This document shows positions 1-8,554 of a stretch of DNA of 64,000 nucleotides, piece by piece. The position numbers and the translations under genes were made by a program. The stretch is from the NCBI GenBank assembly GCA_964427005.1, contig CAYRTL010000001.1, positions 148,584 to 212,583 of the forward strand, written 5' to 3'. Below the pieces are notes generated by a model. The model had not been told where the DNA came from. It saw only the letters and a list, made by a program, of their open reading frames with translations, and searched no databases. This stretch comes from JAMXLO01 sp964427005. GTDB taxonomy: Bacteria; Pseudomonadota; Alphaproteobacteria; Acetobacterales; Acetobacteraceae. The stretch's first letter is position 1; the number at the start of each line of letters is the position of its first letter.

Positions 1-197
1 CCCCCGAAGCCCTTCCAACGCGCTATCGGCAGGAAGAATTCGATACCGGCGCGGTCGGCCATCTGCGCAACCTCCACCACCTCATTCCAATGGGCCGGCC
101 AACGCTCAGGCACGCGCGTGAGCGTCAGCCCGCCATCGGCATTGGCTGAGAAAATCCCCAGCTTGAACCGATTGGGGCCGTGCATCGGATGGACCAT
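1..197 (-). CDS. LLM-class flavin-dependent monooxygenase, N-terminal part only
   Basis: The visible 65 codons read inward from the left edge and include FKLGIFSANADGG followed by VEVAQMADRAGIEFF and RWKGFGG. This matches the first strand and helix of bacterial luciferase-like (RutA/DmoA/SsuD-type) monooxygenases, which use reduced FMN and oxygen. ATG codons lie at 197 and 185; the shorter start (MHGPN) is equally possible. It is divergent from the aryl-CoA monooxygenase operon, with a 69-bp space between. The substrate cannot be inferred from this fragment, and the rest of the protein lies outside the window. Confidence 0.75.
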   Translation of the reverse strand, partial: MVHPMHGPNRFKLGIFSANADGGLTLTRVPERWPAHWNEVVEVAQMADRAGIEFFLPIARWKGFG

Positions 198-266
198 ACA
201 TTCGCTCCTTGCCGCGCGCTGGATAATGCAGGTATGAAAGAAGACCCCGTCAAGCACGGAGATGCG

Positions 267-2555
267 ATGAGAATCGTCTGCATCGGCGGCGGCCCGGCTG
301 GTCTCTACTTCGCGATCCTGATGAAGCTGCGTGATCCCGCGCATCGCATCACCGTGATCGAGCGCAACCGTCCGGACGACACCTTCGGCTGGGGCGTCGT
401 ATTCTCAGACGAGACCCTGCGCAACCTGAAGGGCGGCGATCCGCAGACCGAACAGCGCATCAGCGAAAGCTTCGCGCACTGGGACGATATCGACATCCAC
501 TTCCGGGGGCGCGTCATTCGCTCGGGCGGCCATGGCTTCTGCGGCATCGAGCGCAAGCGCCTGCTCAACATCCTGCAGGAACGCGCGTCCGGATTAGGCA
601 TCGAGTTGATCTTTGGGCGCGAGGTACGCGATATCAGCGAATTCGACGATGCCGACCTGATCGTCGCCGCGGACGGGATCAACAGCACGATCCGCACACG
701 CTACGCTGAGCACTTCCGGCCCTCCATCGACATCCGCACCAACCGCTTTGCCTGGCTCGGCACACACAAGCTGTTCGAGGCCTTCACCTTCATTTTTGCT
801 GAGACTGAATGGGGCTGGTTTCAGGCGCACGCCTATCGCTTCAATGCAGACACCTCGACCTTCATCGTCGAGACGCGTGATGACACCTGGCGTGCAGCAG
901 GTCTGGACCGGATGGACGTCCCAGAATCTGTGGCATTCTGCGAACGACTGTTTGCACCTTGGCTGGATAACCAGCCGCTGCTGACCAACATGCGCCATCT
1001 GCGTGGTTCGCAGTTCATCAATTTCCAACGGATTTCCAACGCGACGTGGTCAAAGGGCCGCATCGTGCTTATGGGGGATGCCGCCCATACGGCGCATTTC
1101 TCCATCGGCTCCGGCACCAAACTCGCGCTGGAAGATGCGATCGGTCTCGCGCAATGCATGGATCGCTGCGGCCAGGACATCCCTGCCGCACTCGCCATGT
1201 ATGAGTCAGAACGTCGCATTGAGGTTTTGAAGCTTCAGTCGGCGGCTCGCAACTCGACCGAATGGTTCGAGAACGTCGCGCGCTATGCGCATCTGGAGCC
1301 GGAGCAATTCGCATACAGCCTGCTGACACGCAGCCAAAGGATCAGCCACGAGAACCTGCGCCTGCGTGACCGCGCCTGGCTGGAGGGGATGGAGGCTTGG
1401 CTCGCGTCGCGAGCTAATGGCGGGACATCGAACCGGCCAGTGCCACCGATGTTCCTGCCTTTCAAGTTGCGCGACATGCACTTGGCCAATCGCGTCGTAG
1501 TCTCACCCATGGCGACCTATAGCGCGCAGGACGGCGTTCCAAATGATTTCCATCTGGTACATCTCGGTACACGTGCCTTGGGCGGAGCCGCTCTGGTTTT
1601 CACCGAGATGACCTGCGTCACGCCGCAAGGGCGTATCACGCCAGGCTGTGCCGGCCTTTACAACGAGACGCAGATGCTCGCCTGGAAGCGAATTGTCGAA
1701 TTCGTCCATCAGCAGACGTACGCGAAGATCTGCCTGCAACTCGGCCACTCAGGGCTCAAGGGCTCAACCAAGCTGGGTTGGGAAGGCATGGATGAACCCT
1801 TGGACGCGGATAACTGGGAAGTGATCGCCCCGAGCGCCGTGCAGTGGAGTCCGCGCAACCAGATAGCACGCGAGATGACTCGCGCTGACATGGATACGGT
1901 CCGTGATGCCTTCGTACAGGCGACTCGCTATGGCGAGCAAGCTGGCTTCGACATGCTGGAGCTGCACACGGCGCACGGTTATCTGCTGTCATCGTTCATC
2001 TCGCCACTTACCAACCGGCGCACCGACGAATATGGCGGCAGCCTGGAAAATCGCCTGCGGTATCCTCTGGAGGTGTTTCGCGCCATGCGCGCGGTTTGGC
2101 CGGCGCGGAAGCCTATGTCGGCACGCATCTCTGCGACCGACTGGGTGGAAGGCGGCATAACACCGAACGATGCGGTAGAGATCGCACGGGCCTTCAAGGA
2201 CGCCGGTGTCGATCTGATGGATGTGTCGGCAGGCCAGACCTCGATCGAGGCGAAACCGGTGTACGGCAGGATGTTCCAGACGCCATTCGCCGATCGCATT
2301 CGCAATGAGGTGGGCATTGCGACGATGGCGGTCGGGAACATCACGGAGCCCGATCACCTGAATTCGATCGTTGCCGCGGGCCGCGCTGATTTGTGCGCGC
2401 TCGCCAGACCGCACCTGTCCGATCCGCATTTCGCGCTCCACGCCGCCGCTGGGCTCGGCTACGCGGAGCAGATCTGGCCGAAGCAATATCTCGCCGGCAA
2501 GGCGCAGCTTGAACGTGTACTCAAGCGCGACCAAGACGTGGCCATCATCATATGA
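267..2555 (+). CDS. Fused aryl-CoA monooxygenase/reductase (salicylyl-CoA 5-hydroxylase or 2-aminobenzoyl-CoA monooxygenase/reductase type)
   Basis: The protein has 762 residues and two domains. Residues 1 to about 385 are a class A flavin monooxygenase, with the FAD loop GGGPAG at 7-12 and GDAAHTAHFSIGSG further on. Residues from about 390 to the end are an old yellow enzyme domain (VVVSPMATYSA, HTAHGYLLSSF, DEYGGSLENR). This fusion is typical of enzymes annotated as bifunctional salicylyl-CoA 5-hydroxylase/oxidoreductase and of 2-aminobenzoyl-CoA monooxygenase/reductase, which hydroxylate and can then reduce an aryl-CoA ring. The start at 267 is preferred over upstream ATGs because MRIVCIGGG is the family's usual N-terminus and GGAG precedes it. 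The stop overlaps the next gene by 4 bp. Family assignment is firm; the choice of substrate is not. Confidence 0.88.
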   Translation: MRIVCIGGGPAGLYFAILMKLRDPAHRITVIERNRPDDTFGWGVVFSDETLRNLKGGDPQTEQRISESFAHWDDIDIHFRGRVIRSGGHGFCGIERKRLLNILQERASGLGIELIFGREVRDISEFDDADLIVAADGINSTIRTRYAEHFRPSIDIRTNRFAWLGTHKLFEAFTFIFAETEWGWFQAHAYRFNADTSTFIVETRDDTWRAAGLDRMDVPESVAFCERLFAPWLDNQPLLTNMRHLRGSQFINFQRISNATWSKGRIVLMGDAAHTAHFSIGSGTKLALEDAIGLAQCMDRCGQDIPAALAMYESERRIEVLKLQSAARNSTEWFENVARYAHLEPEQFAYSLLTRSQRISHENLRLRDRAWLEGMEAWLASRANGGTSNRPVPPMFLPFKLRDMHLANRVVVSPMATYSAQDGVPNDFHLVHLGTRALGGAALVFTEMTCVTPQGRITPGCAGLYNETQMLAWKRIVEFVHQQTYAKICLQLGHSGLKGSTKLGWEGMDEPLDADNWEVIAPSAVQWSPRNQIAREMTRADMDTVRDAFVQATRYGEQAGFDMLELHTAHGYLLSSFISPLTNRRTDEYGGSLENRLRYPLEVFRAMRAVWPARKPMSARISATDWVEGGITPNDAVEIARAFKDAGVDLMDVSAGQTSIEAKPVYGRMFQTPFADRIRNEVGIATMAVGNITEPDHLNSIVAAGRADLCALARPHLSDPHFALHAAAGLGYAEQIWPKQYLAGKAQLERVLKRDQDVAIII

Positions 2556-3286
2556 GAAGAGCGCTGATCACCGGCGGCGCGAAGGGTATCGGTCTGGCAA
2601 TCGCACGCCGGCTGGCGCAGGACGGCATCGCTCTGGCACTGCTCGGCCGCGATCGCGACGCGCTACAGGCTGCATCTCGCGAGCTGGACGCGAGCTATGA
2701 AGTTGCGGACGTGACGCAGCGTGGGACGCTGGCTGACGCCATCGCGCAACTCGGCCCCTGCGACATCCTAGTGAACAACGCCGGTGCCGCATCATCGCAA
2801 CCTTTCCTCAAGGCAACGCCGCAGGATCTGGCGGACATGATCGCCGTCAATCTGAGTGCGAGCTTCGTCGCATGCCAGGCAGTATTGCCCAACATGCTCG
2901 CCACCGGCTGGGGACGCATCGTCAACATCGCCAGTACAGCGGGCCTGAAGGGCTATGCCTACACGGCCGCATATACCGCAGCAAAGCATGGCGTCATCGG
3001 ACTCACCCGTGCGCTGGCAGCCGAGCTTGCACAAACCGGCGTGACAGTAAACGCCATCTGCCCCGGCTTCACCGATACCGAGCTCGCCAAACGCGCCGCG
3101 GAAAATATCGCGCGAGTGACCGGCCGGAGCGAGGCAGACGCCAAGGCCGCACTTGTGCGCCATAATCCGCAGGGCCGTCTGGTCGCGCCCGAAGAAGTAG
3201 CGGAAGCGGTCGCCTATCTTTGCCATGATGCGGCCGCAGCGATTACGGGTCAGGCGATCGCAGTGGCTGGCGGAGAGGTGACATGA
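2552..3286 (+). CDS. Short-chain dehydrogenase/reductase in the aryl-CoA operon
   Basis: This 244-residue classical SDR has the nucleotide loop GGAKGIG (8-14), NNAG (75-78), the catalytic Ser near 128 and YxxxK at Tyr141/Lys145, and the C-terminal ITGQAIAVAGG typical of FabG-like and 3-hydroxyacyl-CoA dehydrogenases. By position it probably oxidises or reduces a hydroxyl/keto intermediate formed after ring attack on the CoA thioester. It overlaps the genes on both sides by 4 bp, so translational coupling is likely. Exact substrate unknown. Confidence 0.85.
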   Translation: MRRALITGGAKGIGLAIARRLAQDGIALALLGRDRDALQAASRELDASYEVADVTQRGTLADAIAQLGPCDILVNNAGAASSQPFLKATPQDLADMIAVNLSASFVACQAVLPNMLATGWGRIVNIASTAGLKGYAYTAAYTAAKHGVIGLTRALAAELAQTGVTVNAICPGFTDTELAKRAAENIARVTGRSEADAKAALVRHNPQGRLVAPEEVAEAVAYLCHDAAAAITGQAIAVAGGEVT

Positions 3287-3675
3287 CTCGTGTGCTGCAG
3301 CCCAGCGGATGGCCGCGCCCGCCTGGTTACAGCAATGGGATCGTGACGGAAAGGCCCACCATCGTGCTGGCCGGCCAGATCGGCTGGGATGCAGTGACCG
3401 GTCATCTCGCCGAAGGTATGGCGGCGCAAGTCGAGCAGGCGCTGAGGAATATCGTGACGGTGCTCGCCGAGGCAGGAGCGGAACCAAGCGACATCGTGCG
3501 GCTCACCTGGTTCGTCACCGACATGGAGGCATATCGCCGCGACACCAAGGTCATTGGCGAGGCATATCGCCGAGTCATAGGCAAGCATTTCCCAGCGATG
3601 TCGGTAATCGGCGTGAACGCCCTGGTAGAGCGAAACGCGATGGTGGAGATCGAGGCAACCGCTGCAGCGAGGTGA
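3283..3675 (+). CDS. Rid-family (YjgF/YER057c/UK114) protein lacking the catalytic Arg
   Basis: The 130-residue protein has the single Rid domain, with GQIGWDA near 31-37 and the C-terminal AMVEIEATAA strand. Archetypal RidA deaminases carry an Arg (Arg105 of E. coli RidA) in a PARSCV context; here the aligned segment reads PAMSVI, so Met106 replaces it. Rid proteins without this Arg are generally not 2-aminoacrylate deaminases. Its tight placement between the SDR and the aryl-CoA ligase suggests a pathway role, perhaps with an enamine/imine or enol intermediate. That role is inference. Confidence 0.82.
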   Translation: MTRVLQPSGWPRPPGYSNGIVTERPTIVLAGQIGWDAVTGHLAEGMAAQVEQALRNIVTVLAEAGAEPSDIVRLTWFVTDMEAYRRDTKVIGEAYRRVIGKHFPAMSVIGVNALVERNAMVEIEATAAAR

Positions 3676-3684
3676 GGCAAGGCG

Positions 3685-5304
3685 ATGGACGGTCCGGTAT
3701 CCTTCGATAGCTTCGCACGAGACAATCTGCCGCCCCGTGAACAATGGCCGGACCTGCTGCTCGACGGGCTGCACTATCCCGAGCAACTGAACTGCGTGAC
3801 CGCGCTGCTGGACGACCACATAGTCGCTGGCCGGGCCGCGCGGCCTTGCCTGAGGTCGCTGACCGAGAATTGGAGCTATGCCGATCTGTTCGAAAGAGTG
3901 AACCGTATTGCCAATGTCCTCAGCCACCAGCTCCGCATGACTCCTGGCAATCGCGTGCTGCTGCGCGCACCGAATACGCCCAACCTGGTTGCAGCGTACC
4001 TGGCAGTGATCAAGGCGGGGGGCATCGCGGTTGCAACCATGCCCCTGCTCCGCGCTCGGGAACTTCGAACCATTGTCGACAAGGCCGGGATCGGTCTCGG
4101 GCTGTGCGATCATCGGCTGCTCGCGGAGCTCCAGGCCACAAGTGGTGATCTGCGCATCATCCCTATGGGAGGAGCTTCATCAGACGATTTGCTGGCGATG
4201 ATGGCGCGCGAGCCGGACACCTATGATCAGTGGCCCACTCGGGCTGACGATGTCTGCCTGTTCGCCTTTACCTCCGGCACTACGGGCGAACCAAAGTGCA
4301 CCGTGCATTTTCATCGCGACATGCTGGCAACCTGCGACACCTATGGCGCACACGTGCTGCGCGCTGAGTCCGACGATGTATTTATCGGCAGTCCACCGAT
4401 CGCGTTCACCTTCGGGCTGGGTGCAGCGGTGCTGTTTCCACTGCGCATCGGCGCATCCTCCATCCTTCTGGAGCAGGCCTCGCCAGAACAGCTTCTGTCG
4501 GCGATCCGCACGCTGAAGCCGACGGTCTGCTTCACAGCGCCGACGGCCTATCGCGCCATGCTTGACATGATGCATCCTGGCGATGTCAGCAGCCTCCGTA
4601 TCTGTGTGTCCGCCGGCGAGACACTGCCGAAACCGACATGGGACGCATGGCACGCAGCAACCGGCATCTCGATCATGGACGGCATCGGCTCAACGGAGAT
4701 GCTGCACATCTTCATCGGCGCTCCCGTAGAACGGATCAGGCCAGGGGCAACCGGCCTCCCGGTGCCAGGCTATGAAGCGAAGCTGATCGACGAAAACGGC
4801 AAGGATCTGCCGCGTGGCGCCACGGGCAGACTTGCCGTGCGCGGGCCTACCGGCTGCCGCTATCTCGCCGACACCCGCCAGATACAGTACGTGCGGAGCG
4901 GCTGGAATGTCACCGGTGATACCTATCATCAGGACGAAGACGGCTACTTCTGGTTTCAGGCGCGTTCGGACGACATGATCATCTCGTCTGGCTACAACAT
5001 TTCAGGGCCAGAGGTGGAGGCAGCGCTGCTCACGCATCCTGCCGTGGCCGAGGTCGCCGTTGTCGGCGCACCGGATGCGGCCCGCGGCATGATCGTCAAG
5101 GCGTTCGTTGTATTGCGTGACCCGAGTGCAGGCTGCGCCGAGCTGGCGCAAGCGTTGCAGGATCACGTGAAGCGCGAGATTGCGCCTTACAAGTATCCTC
5201 GGGCTGTCGAGTTCGTACCCTCGCTGCCACGCACCGGCACCGGCAAGCTGCAACGTTTCGTGCTGCGCCAGCTTGCGGCCGCGGCAGCGGCAGCGGCACA
5301 ATAG
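3685..5304 (+). CDS. Aryl-CoA ligase (benzoate/2-aminobenzoate-CoA ligase family)
   Basis: This 539-residue acyl-adenylate-forming enzyme has the ATP loop FTSGTTGEPK, the GYNISGPEVE hinge region and the C-terminal catalytic Lys in RTGTGKLQRF. The length and overall pattern fit benzoate-CoA and 2-aminobenzoate-CoA ligases, which make the CoA thioester that the first enzyme of this operon would hydroxylate. It begins 9 bp after the Rid gene. The C-terminus ends in an alanine-rich tail of no obvious function. Activation of a benzoate derivative is likely; salicylate versus anthranilate cannot be settled here. Confidence 0.85.
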   Translation: MDGPVSFDSFARDNLPPREQWPDLLLDGLHYPEQLNCVTALLDDHIVAGRAARPCLRSLTENWSYADLFERVNRIANVLSHQLRMTPGNRVLLRAPNTPNLVAAYLAVIKAGGIAVATMPLLRARELRTIVDKAGIGLGLCDHRLLAELQATSGDLRIIPMGGASSDDLLAMMAREPDTYDQWPTRADDVCLFAFTSGTTGEPKCTVHFHRDMLATCDTYGAHVLRAESDDVFIGSPPIAFTFGLGAAVLFPLRIGASSILLEQASPEQLLSAIRTLKPTVCFTAPTAYRAMLDMMHPGDVSSLRICVSAGETLPKPTWDAWHAATGISIMDGIGSTEMLHIFIGAPVERIRPGATGLPVPGYEAKLIDENGKDLPRGATGRLAVRGPTGCRYLADTRQIQYVRSGWNVTGDTYHQDEDGYFWFQARSDDMIISSGYNISGPEVEAALLTHPAVAEVAVVGAPDAARGMIVKAFVVLRDPSAGCAELAQALQDHVKREIAPYKYPRAVEFVPSLPRTGTGKLQRFVLRQLAAAAAAAAQ

Positions 5305-5325
5305 CGCCAGGAGCCGGAGGCAGCG

Positions 5326-7032
5326 ATGGCCGAGACGGGAACGATGAACGGCGCGGACGCCCTGCTCGAGTTGTTCCGCACGCAGGGCACTGACTACATC
5401 TTCTGTTCGCCGATCGCGGCCTGGGCGCCATTGTGGGAGGCGCTTGCCAAACGGAAGGCGACCAAGAACATAGAGACGCCGCAATATCTGAACTGCCGGC
5501 ACGAGATTCTGGCCGTGGGTTTGGCATCCGGCTACTACAAAGCAACCGGACGAACGCAGGCGGTACTGCTTCCCACCGGGCTTGGCGTGCTGCATGGCGC
5601 GATGGCGGTACGTTCGGCATTTCACGAGCACATACCGATGGTCATCGTGTCACCGGATACGCTGACGCATGGTGCGGTGCCGTCGCTCGATCCGGGGCCC
5701 GAATGGCCAACTCTGCTGGTGGATCTTGCCGGGCCGGTACGCAACGGCGAGACCGTCACGAAATGGGCGAAGGAGGTGAAGACCCCCACCGATCTCGTGG
5801 CCGATGTGCGCCGCGCGTGGTACTTCGCGGAGACCGTCCCGCGCGGCCCGACGCTGTTGAGTGTGCCGTTCGACGTTCTGATGACCGAGGTCGAGCAGCC
5901 GCCCGCCGACAAGGCCAAGGCCTCGCCACTCGTCGCGCCGACTGAAAGCCTGCGAGAGGTAGCGGAGCTGCTGACGCGTGCGCAGTCGCCTCTCATCGTG
6001 ACGGAACATGCCGCGCGCACGCCGCAGGACCGGGCAGCATTGGTGACGATCGCCGAATCGATTGGCGCACCGGTATTCGAATACTGGATGCCGCTATACG
6101 TCAATTTCCCGCGCGCACATCCGCTCTACGCGACAGATCCGATCGAGACGCATCTGAACGATGCCGACTGCATACTTGTTGTGGGTGCGCATGGCCCATG
6201 GCACCCGCAGGAAACCAGACTGCCGGATGGCTGCACCGTCATCCATATGGAAGAGGATCCGCTTCGTCCCCGAGCGCCGTACTGGGGTTTCCGCACCGAT
6301 TACTGCATTGCTGGCGACATCGGCAGGAACCTGGCGCAGCTTGCCGCGCTGCTGCAGTCGCAGGCGCGCGGACCGGAGGTAAGCAGCAGGACTGAACGCT
6401 GGCACGCGCATAACGCCAACGGCCAGGCCGGAGCCGCGAAGGAGCGGGAGTCCGCTGGCGGCGGCGACCGAATTCATGCTGCGCTGCTGTTCGACACGCT
6501 GCACCGGCTGTTGCCAGACCGATCAGTGATCATTGACGAGATCATTGCCCAAGTACCGGCGATGATGCGTCACCTGTTCCGTGACCGTGAGATCGATCAT
6601 ATCCGTGGGTGGGCGGGCGCTCTCGGCACGGGGCTGCCCACGGCACTCGGCGTGAAGCTTGCCAGGCCAAACGATGTCGTTGTCTGCCTCATCGGCGATG
6701 GTGCGTTCAACTACAATCCGGTTCCTGCATGCCTGGGGCTTGCGCAGCAGTACCGCGTGCCGGTCCTGGTCGTTATCTGCAACAACCAAGGCTACGTCTC
6801 GCAGGAGTGGAATCTCTACAAGTATTTTCCCTCGGGCTATGCACTAAAGCAGAATGATCCGTATGGCCGGGTAATAGAGCCGACGCCGGATTATGCGAAG
6901 CTGGCGCCGGCCTTCGGCGCACATGGCGAGTGCGTCACGGAGCCGGCCGGACTGGAAGCCGCGATCAAGCGTGGGATTGCCGCCGTCGAACAGGGGCAGC
7001 TGGCCTTGCTGGATGTCCGGCTCGAGCCGTGA
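5326..7032 (+). CDS. Thiamine diphosphate-dependent enzyme, acetolactate synthase/decarboxylase family
   Basis: The 568 residues show all three ThDP-enzyme regions. The N-terminal PYR domain has a catalytic Glu60 in CRHEILAVGLASGYY. A middle domain follows. The C-terminal PP domain has the GDGAFNYNP...NNQGY cofactor motif. Members decarboxylate 2-oxo acids or join the resulting aldehyde carbanion to an acceptor. The substrate is not evident; the sequence lacks a clear signature of AHAS, benzoylformate decarboxylase or oxalyl-CoA decarboxylase. ATGs at 5326 and 5344 are both possible starts. It sits between the aryl-CoA ligase (21 bp) and hutH (7 bp), an unusual place for such an enzyme. Confidence 0.82.
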   Translation: MAETGTMNGADALLELFRTQGTDYIFCSPIAAWAPLWEALAKRKATKNIETPQYLNCRHEILAVGLASGYYKATGRTQAVLLPTGLGVLHGAMAVRSAFHEHIPMVIVSPDTLTHGAVPSLDPGPEWPTLLVDLAGPVRNGETVTKWAKEVKTPTDLVADVRRAWYFAETVPRGPTLLSVPFDVLMTEVEQPPADKAKASPLVAPTESLREVAELLTRAQSPLIVTEHAARTPQDRAALVTIAESIGAPVFEYWMPLYVNFPRAHPLYATDPIETHLNDADCILVVGAHGPWHPQETRLPDGCTVIHMEEDPLRPRAPYWGFRTDYCIAGDIGRNLAQLAALLQSQARGPEVSSRTERWHAHNANGQAGAAKERESAGGGDRIHAALLFDTLHRLLPDRSVIIDEIIAQVPAMMRHLFRDREIDHIRGWAGALGTGLPTALGVKLARPNDVVVCLIGDGAFNYNPVPACLGLAQQYRVPVLVVICNNQGYVSQEWNLYKYFPSGYALKQNDPYGRVIEPTPDYAKLAPAFGAHGECVTEPAGLEAAIKRGIAAVEQGQLALLDVRLEP

Positions 7033-7039
7033 GGCGGCG

Positions 7040-8554
7040 ATGGCAGACGTGGTTCTGCATCCGGGGCAGACCACACTAGCCGACTGGCGTGCGATCTATC
7101 GCGGCGCAAGCGTAACACTTGATCCGGCCTGCCACGCCGCGATTGCGAAAGGCGCGCACGCCGTCGAAGCCATCATGGCCATCGATCAACCGGTCTACGG
7201 TATCAACACCGGTTTCGGGCGTCTGGCGAGCATCCGGATCGGTGCCGCGGATGTTGCTGCGCTCCAACGCAACATCGTGTTGTCGCACGCTGCCGGTGTA
7301 GGCGAGCCGATGCCGCCGCCGCTGGTACGACTGATGATGGCGTTGAAGTTGGCCAATCTGGCGCAAGGCGCGTCAGGCGTGAGGTTGGCAACAGTGCAGT
7401 TCCTGGCGGACATGCTGTCACACGATGCGTTGCCTGTCGTGCCGACACAAGGTTCAGTCGGTGCATCAGGCGATCTGGCACCGCTCGCGCACATGGCAGC
7501 AGCGATGATCGGTGTCGGTGAGGTTATGATTGCTGGAGCCCGCAAGCCTGCGGCGGAAGTGTTGCAGCCGATGGTGCTGGGCGCGAAAGAAGGGCTCGCG
7601 CTGCTGAACGGCACGCAGTTCTCCACCGCCTATGCGTTCGCAGGTTTGTTCGAGACAGAAAAACTGCTGCAAGCGGGTCTGATCACCGGAGCGCTTTCAA
7701 CAGATGCGGCACGCGGGTCAGACACTCCGTTCGATCCACGCATCCACGCGCTGCGCGGTCATCCCGGGCAAATCGAAGTCGCGCGCGCACTGCGCACGTT
7801 GATGGCAGGCAGCGCTATACGGGCCTCGCATCTCACCGGCGATGACCGGGTGCAGGACCCCTATTGCCTGCGCTGCCAGCCCCAGGTGATGGGCGCTGCG
7901 TTGGACATCATACGTTCCGCGGCTGTCACCTTGCATACTGAAGCGAACGGCGTGTCCGATAATCCTTTGATCTGCACCGATCCGCCCGAGGCCTTATCAG
8001 GCGGTAACTTCCACGGCGAGCCGGTGGCGTTCGCGGCTGACATCATTGCACTCGCCCTGTGCGAGATTGGCGCCATTGCAGAGCGGCGCATAGCCATGCT
8101 GATTGATCCTGCCATTTCCAGGCTGCCGGCATTCCTGACGCCGAAACCCGGGCTGAATTCCGGGTTCATGGTGCTGCAGGTTACAGCGGCCGCACTGGTT
8201 GCGGAGAATCGCCAGCGTGCGATGCCGGCGAGTGTTGATTCGATTCCCACCTCCGCGAATCAGGAGGACCATGTATCGATGTCGGCCCACGCCGCGCGCC
8301 GGCTGCTGCCGATGGCTGACAATGCTGCGGCAGTCATAGCAATTGAATTGCTGGCAGCGGCGCAAGGCTGCGACTTCCACGCGCCGCTGAAGTCGAGCCC
8401 GATGCTCGAGCGAGTCCGGGAGACGCTGCGAGCCGAGGTGCCACATCTTGAAGAGGATCGAGAGATGGCGCCGGATATAGCGAAAGGGATCGCCCTAGTG
8501 CGGTCTGGCCTGCATGGCCTTATGCACGAAATGGAACTGCCGTATGTCGGATAG
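7040..8554 (+). CDS. hutH: Histidine ammonia-lyase
   Basis: The 504-residue lyase removes ammonia from L-histidine to give urocanate. The self-forming MIO electrophile is Ala142-Ser143-Gly144 in GSVGASGDLAPLAHM. His83 in VLSHAAGVGEP and the Glu in SIPTSANQEDHVSM are the residues that mark HAL rather than phenylalanine ammonia-lyase. The start at 7040 follows a gaggcgg ribosome site 7 bp after the preceding stop. Its 3' end overlaps hutU by 11 bp. The other hut genes (hutI, hutF/hutG, hutC) are not in the window. Confidence 0.95.
   Translation: MADVVLHPGQTTLADWRAIYRGASVTLDPACHAAIAKGAHAVEAIMAIDQPVYGINTGFGRLASIRIGAADVAALQRNIVLSHAAGVGEPMPPPLVRLMMALKLANLAQGASGVRLATVQFLADMLSHDALPVVPTQGSVGASGDLAPLAHMAAAMIGVGEVMIAGARKPAAEVLQPMVLGAKEGLALLNGTQFSTAYAFAGLFETEKLLQAGLITGALSTDAARGSDTPFDPRIHALRGHPGQIEVARALRTLMAGSAIRASHLTGDDRVQDPYCLRCQPQVMGAALDIIRSAAVTLHTEANGVSDNPLICTDPPEALSGGNFHGEPVAFAADIIALALCEIGAIAERRIAMLIDPAISRLPAFLTPKPGLNSGFMVLQVTAAALVAENRQRAMPASVDSIPTSANQEDHVSMSAHAARRLLPMADNAAAVIAIELLAAAQGCDFHAPLKSSPMLERVRETLRAEVPHLEEDREMAPDIAKGIALVRSGLHGLMHEMELPYVG

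Noticed and set aside
594..1028. Long antisense frames inside the aryl-CoA monooxygenase gene and throughout the window
   Set aside because: GC-rich coding DNA gives many open antisense frames; these have no ribosome sites, no recognisable domains and overlap well-supported genes.
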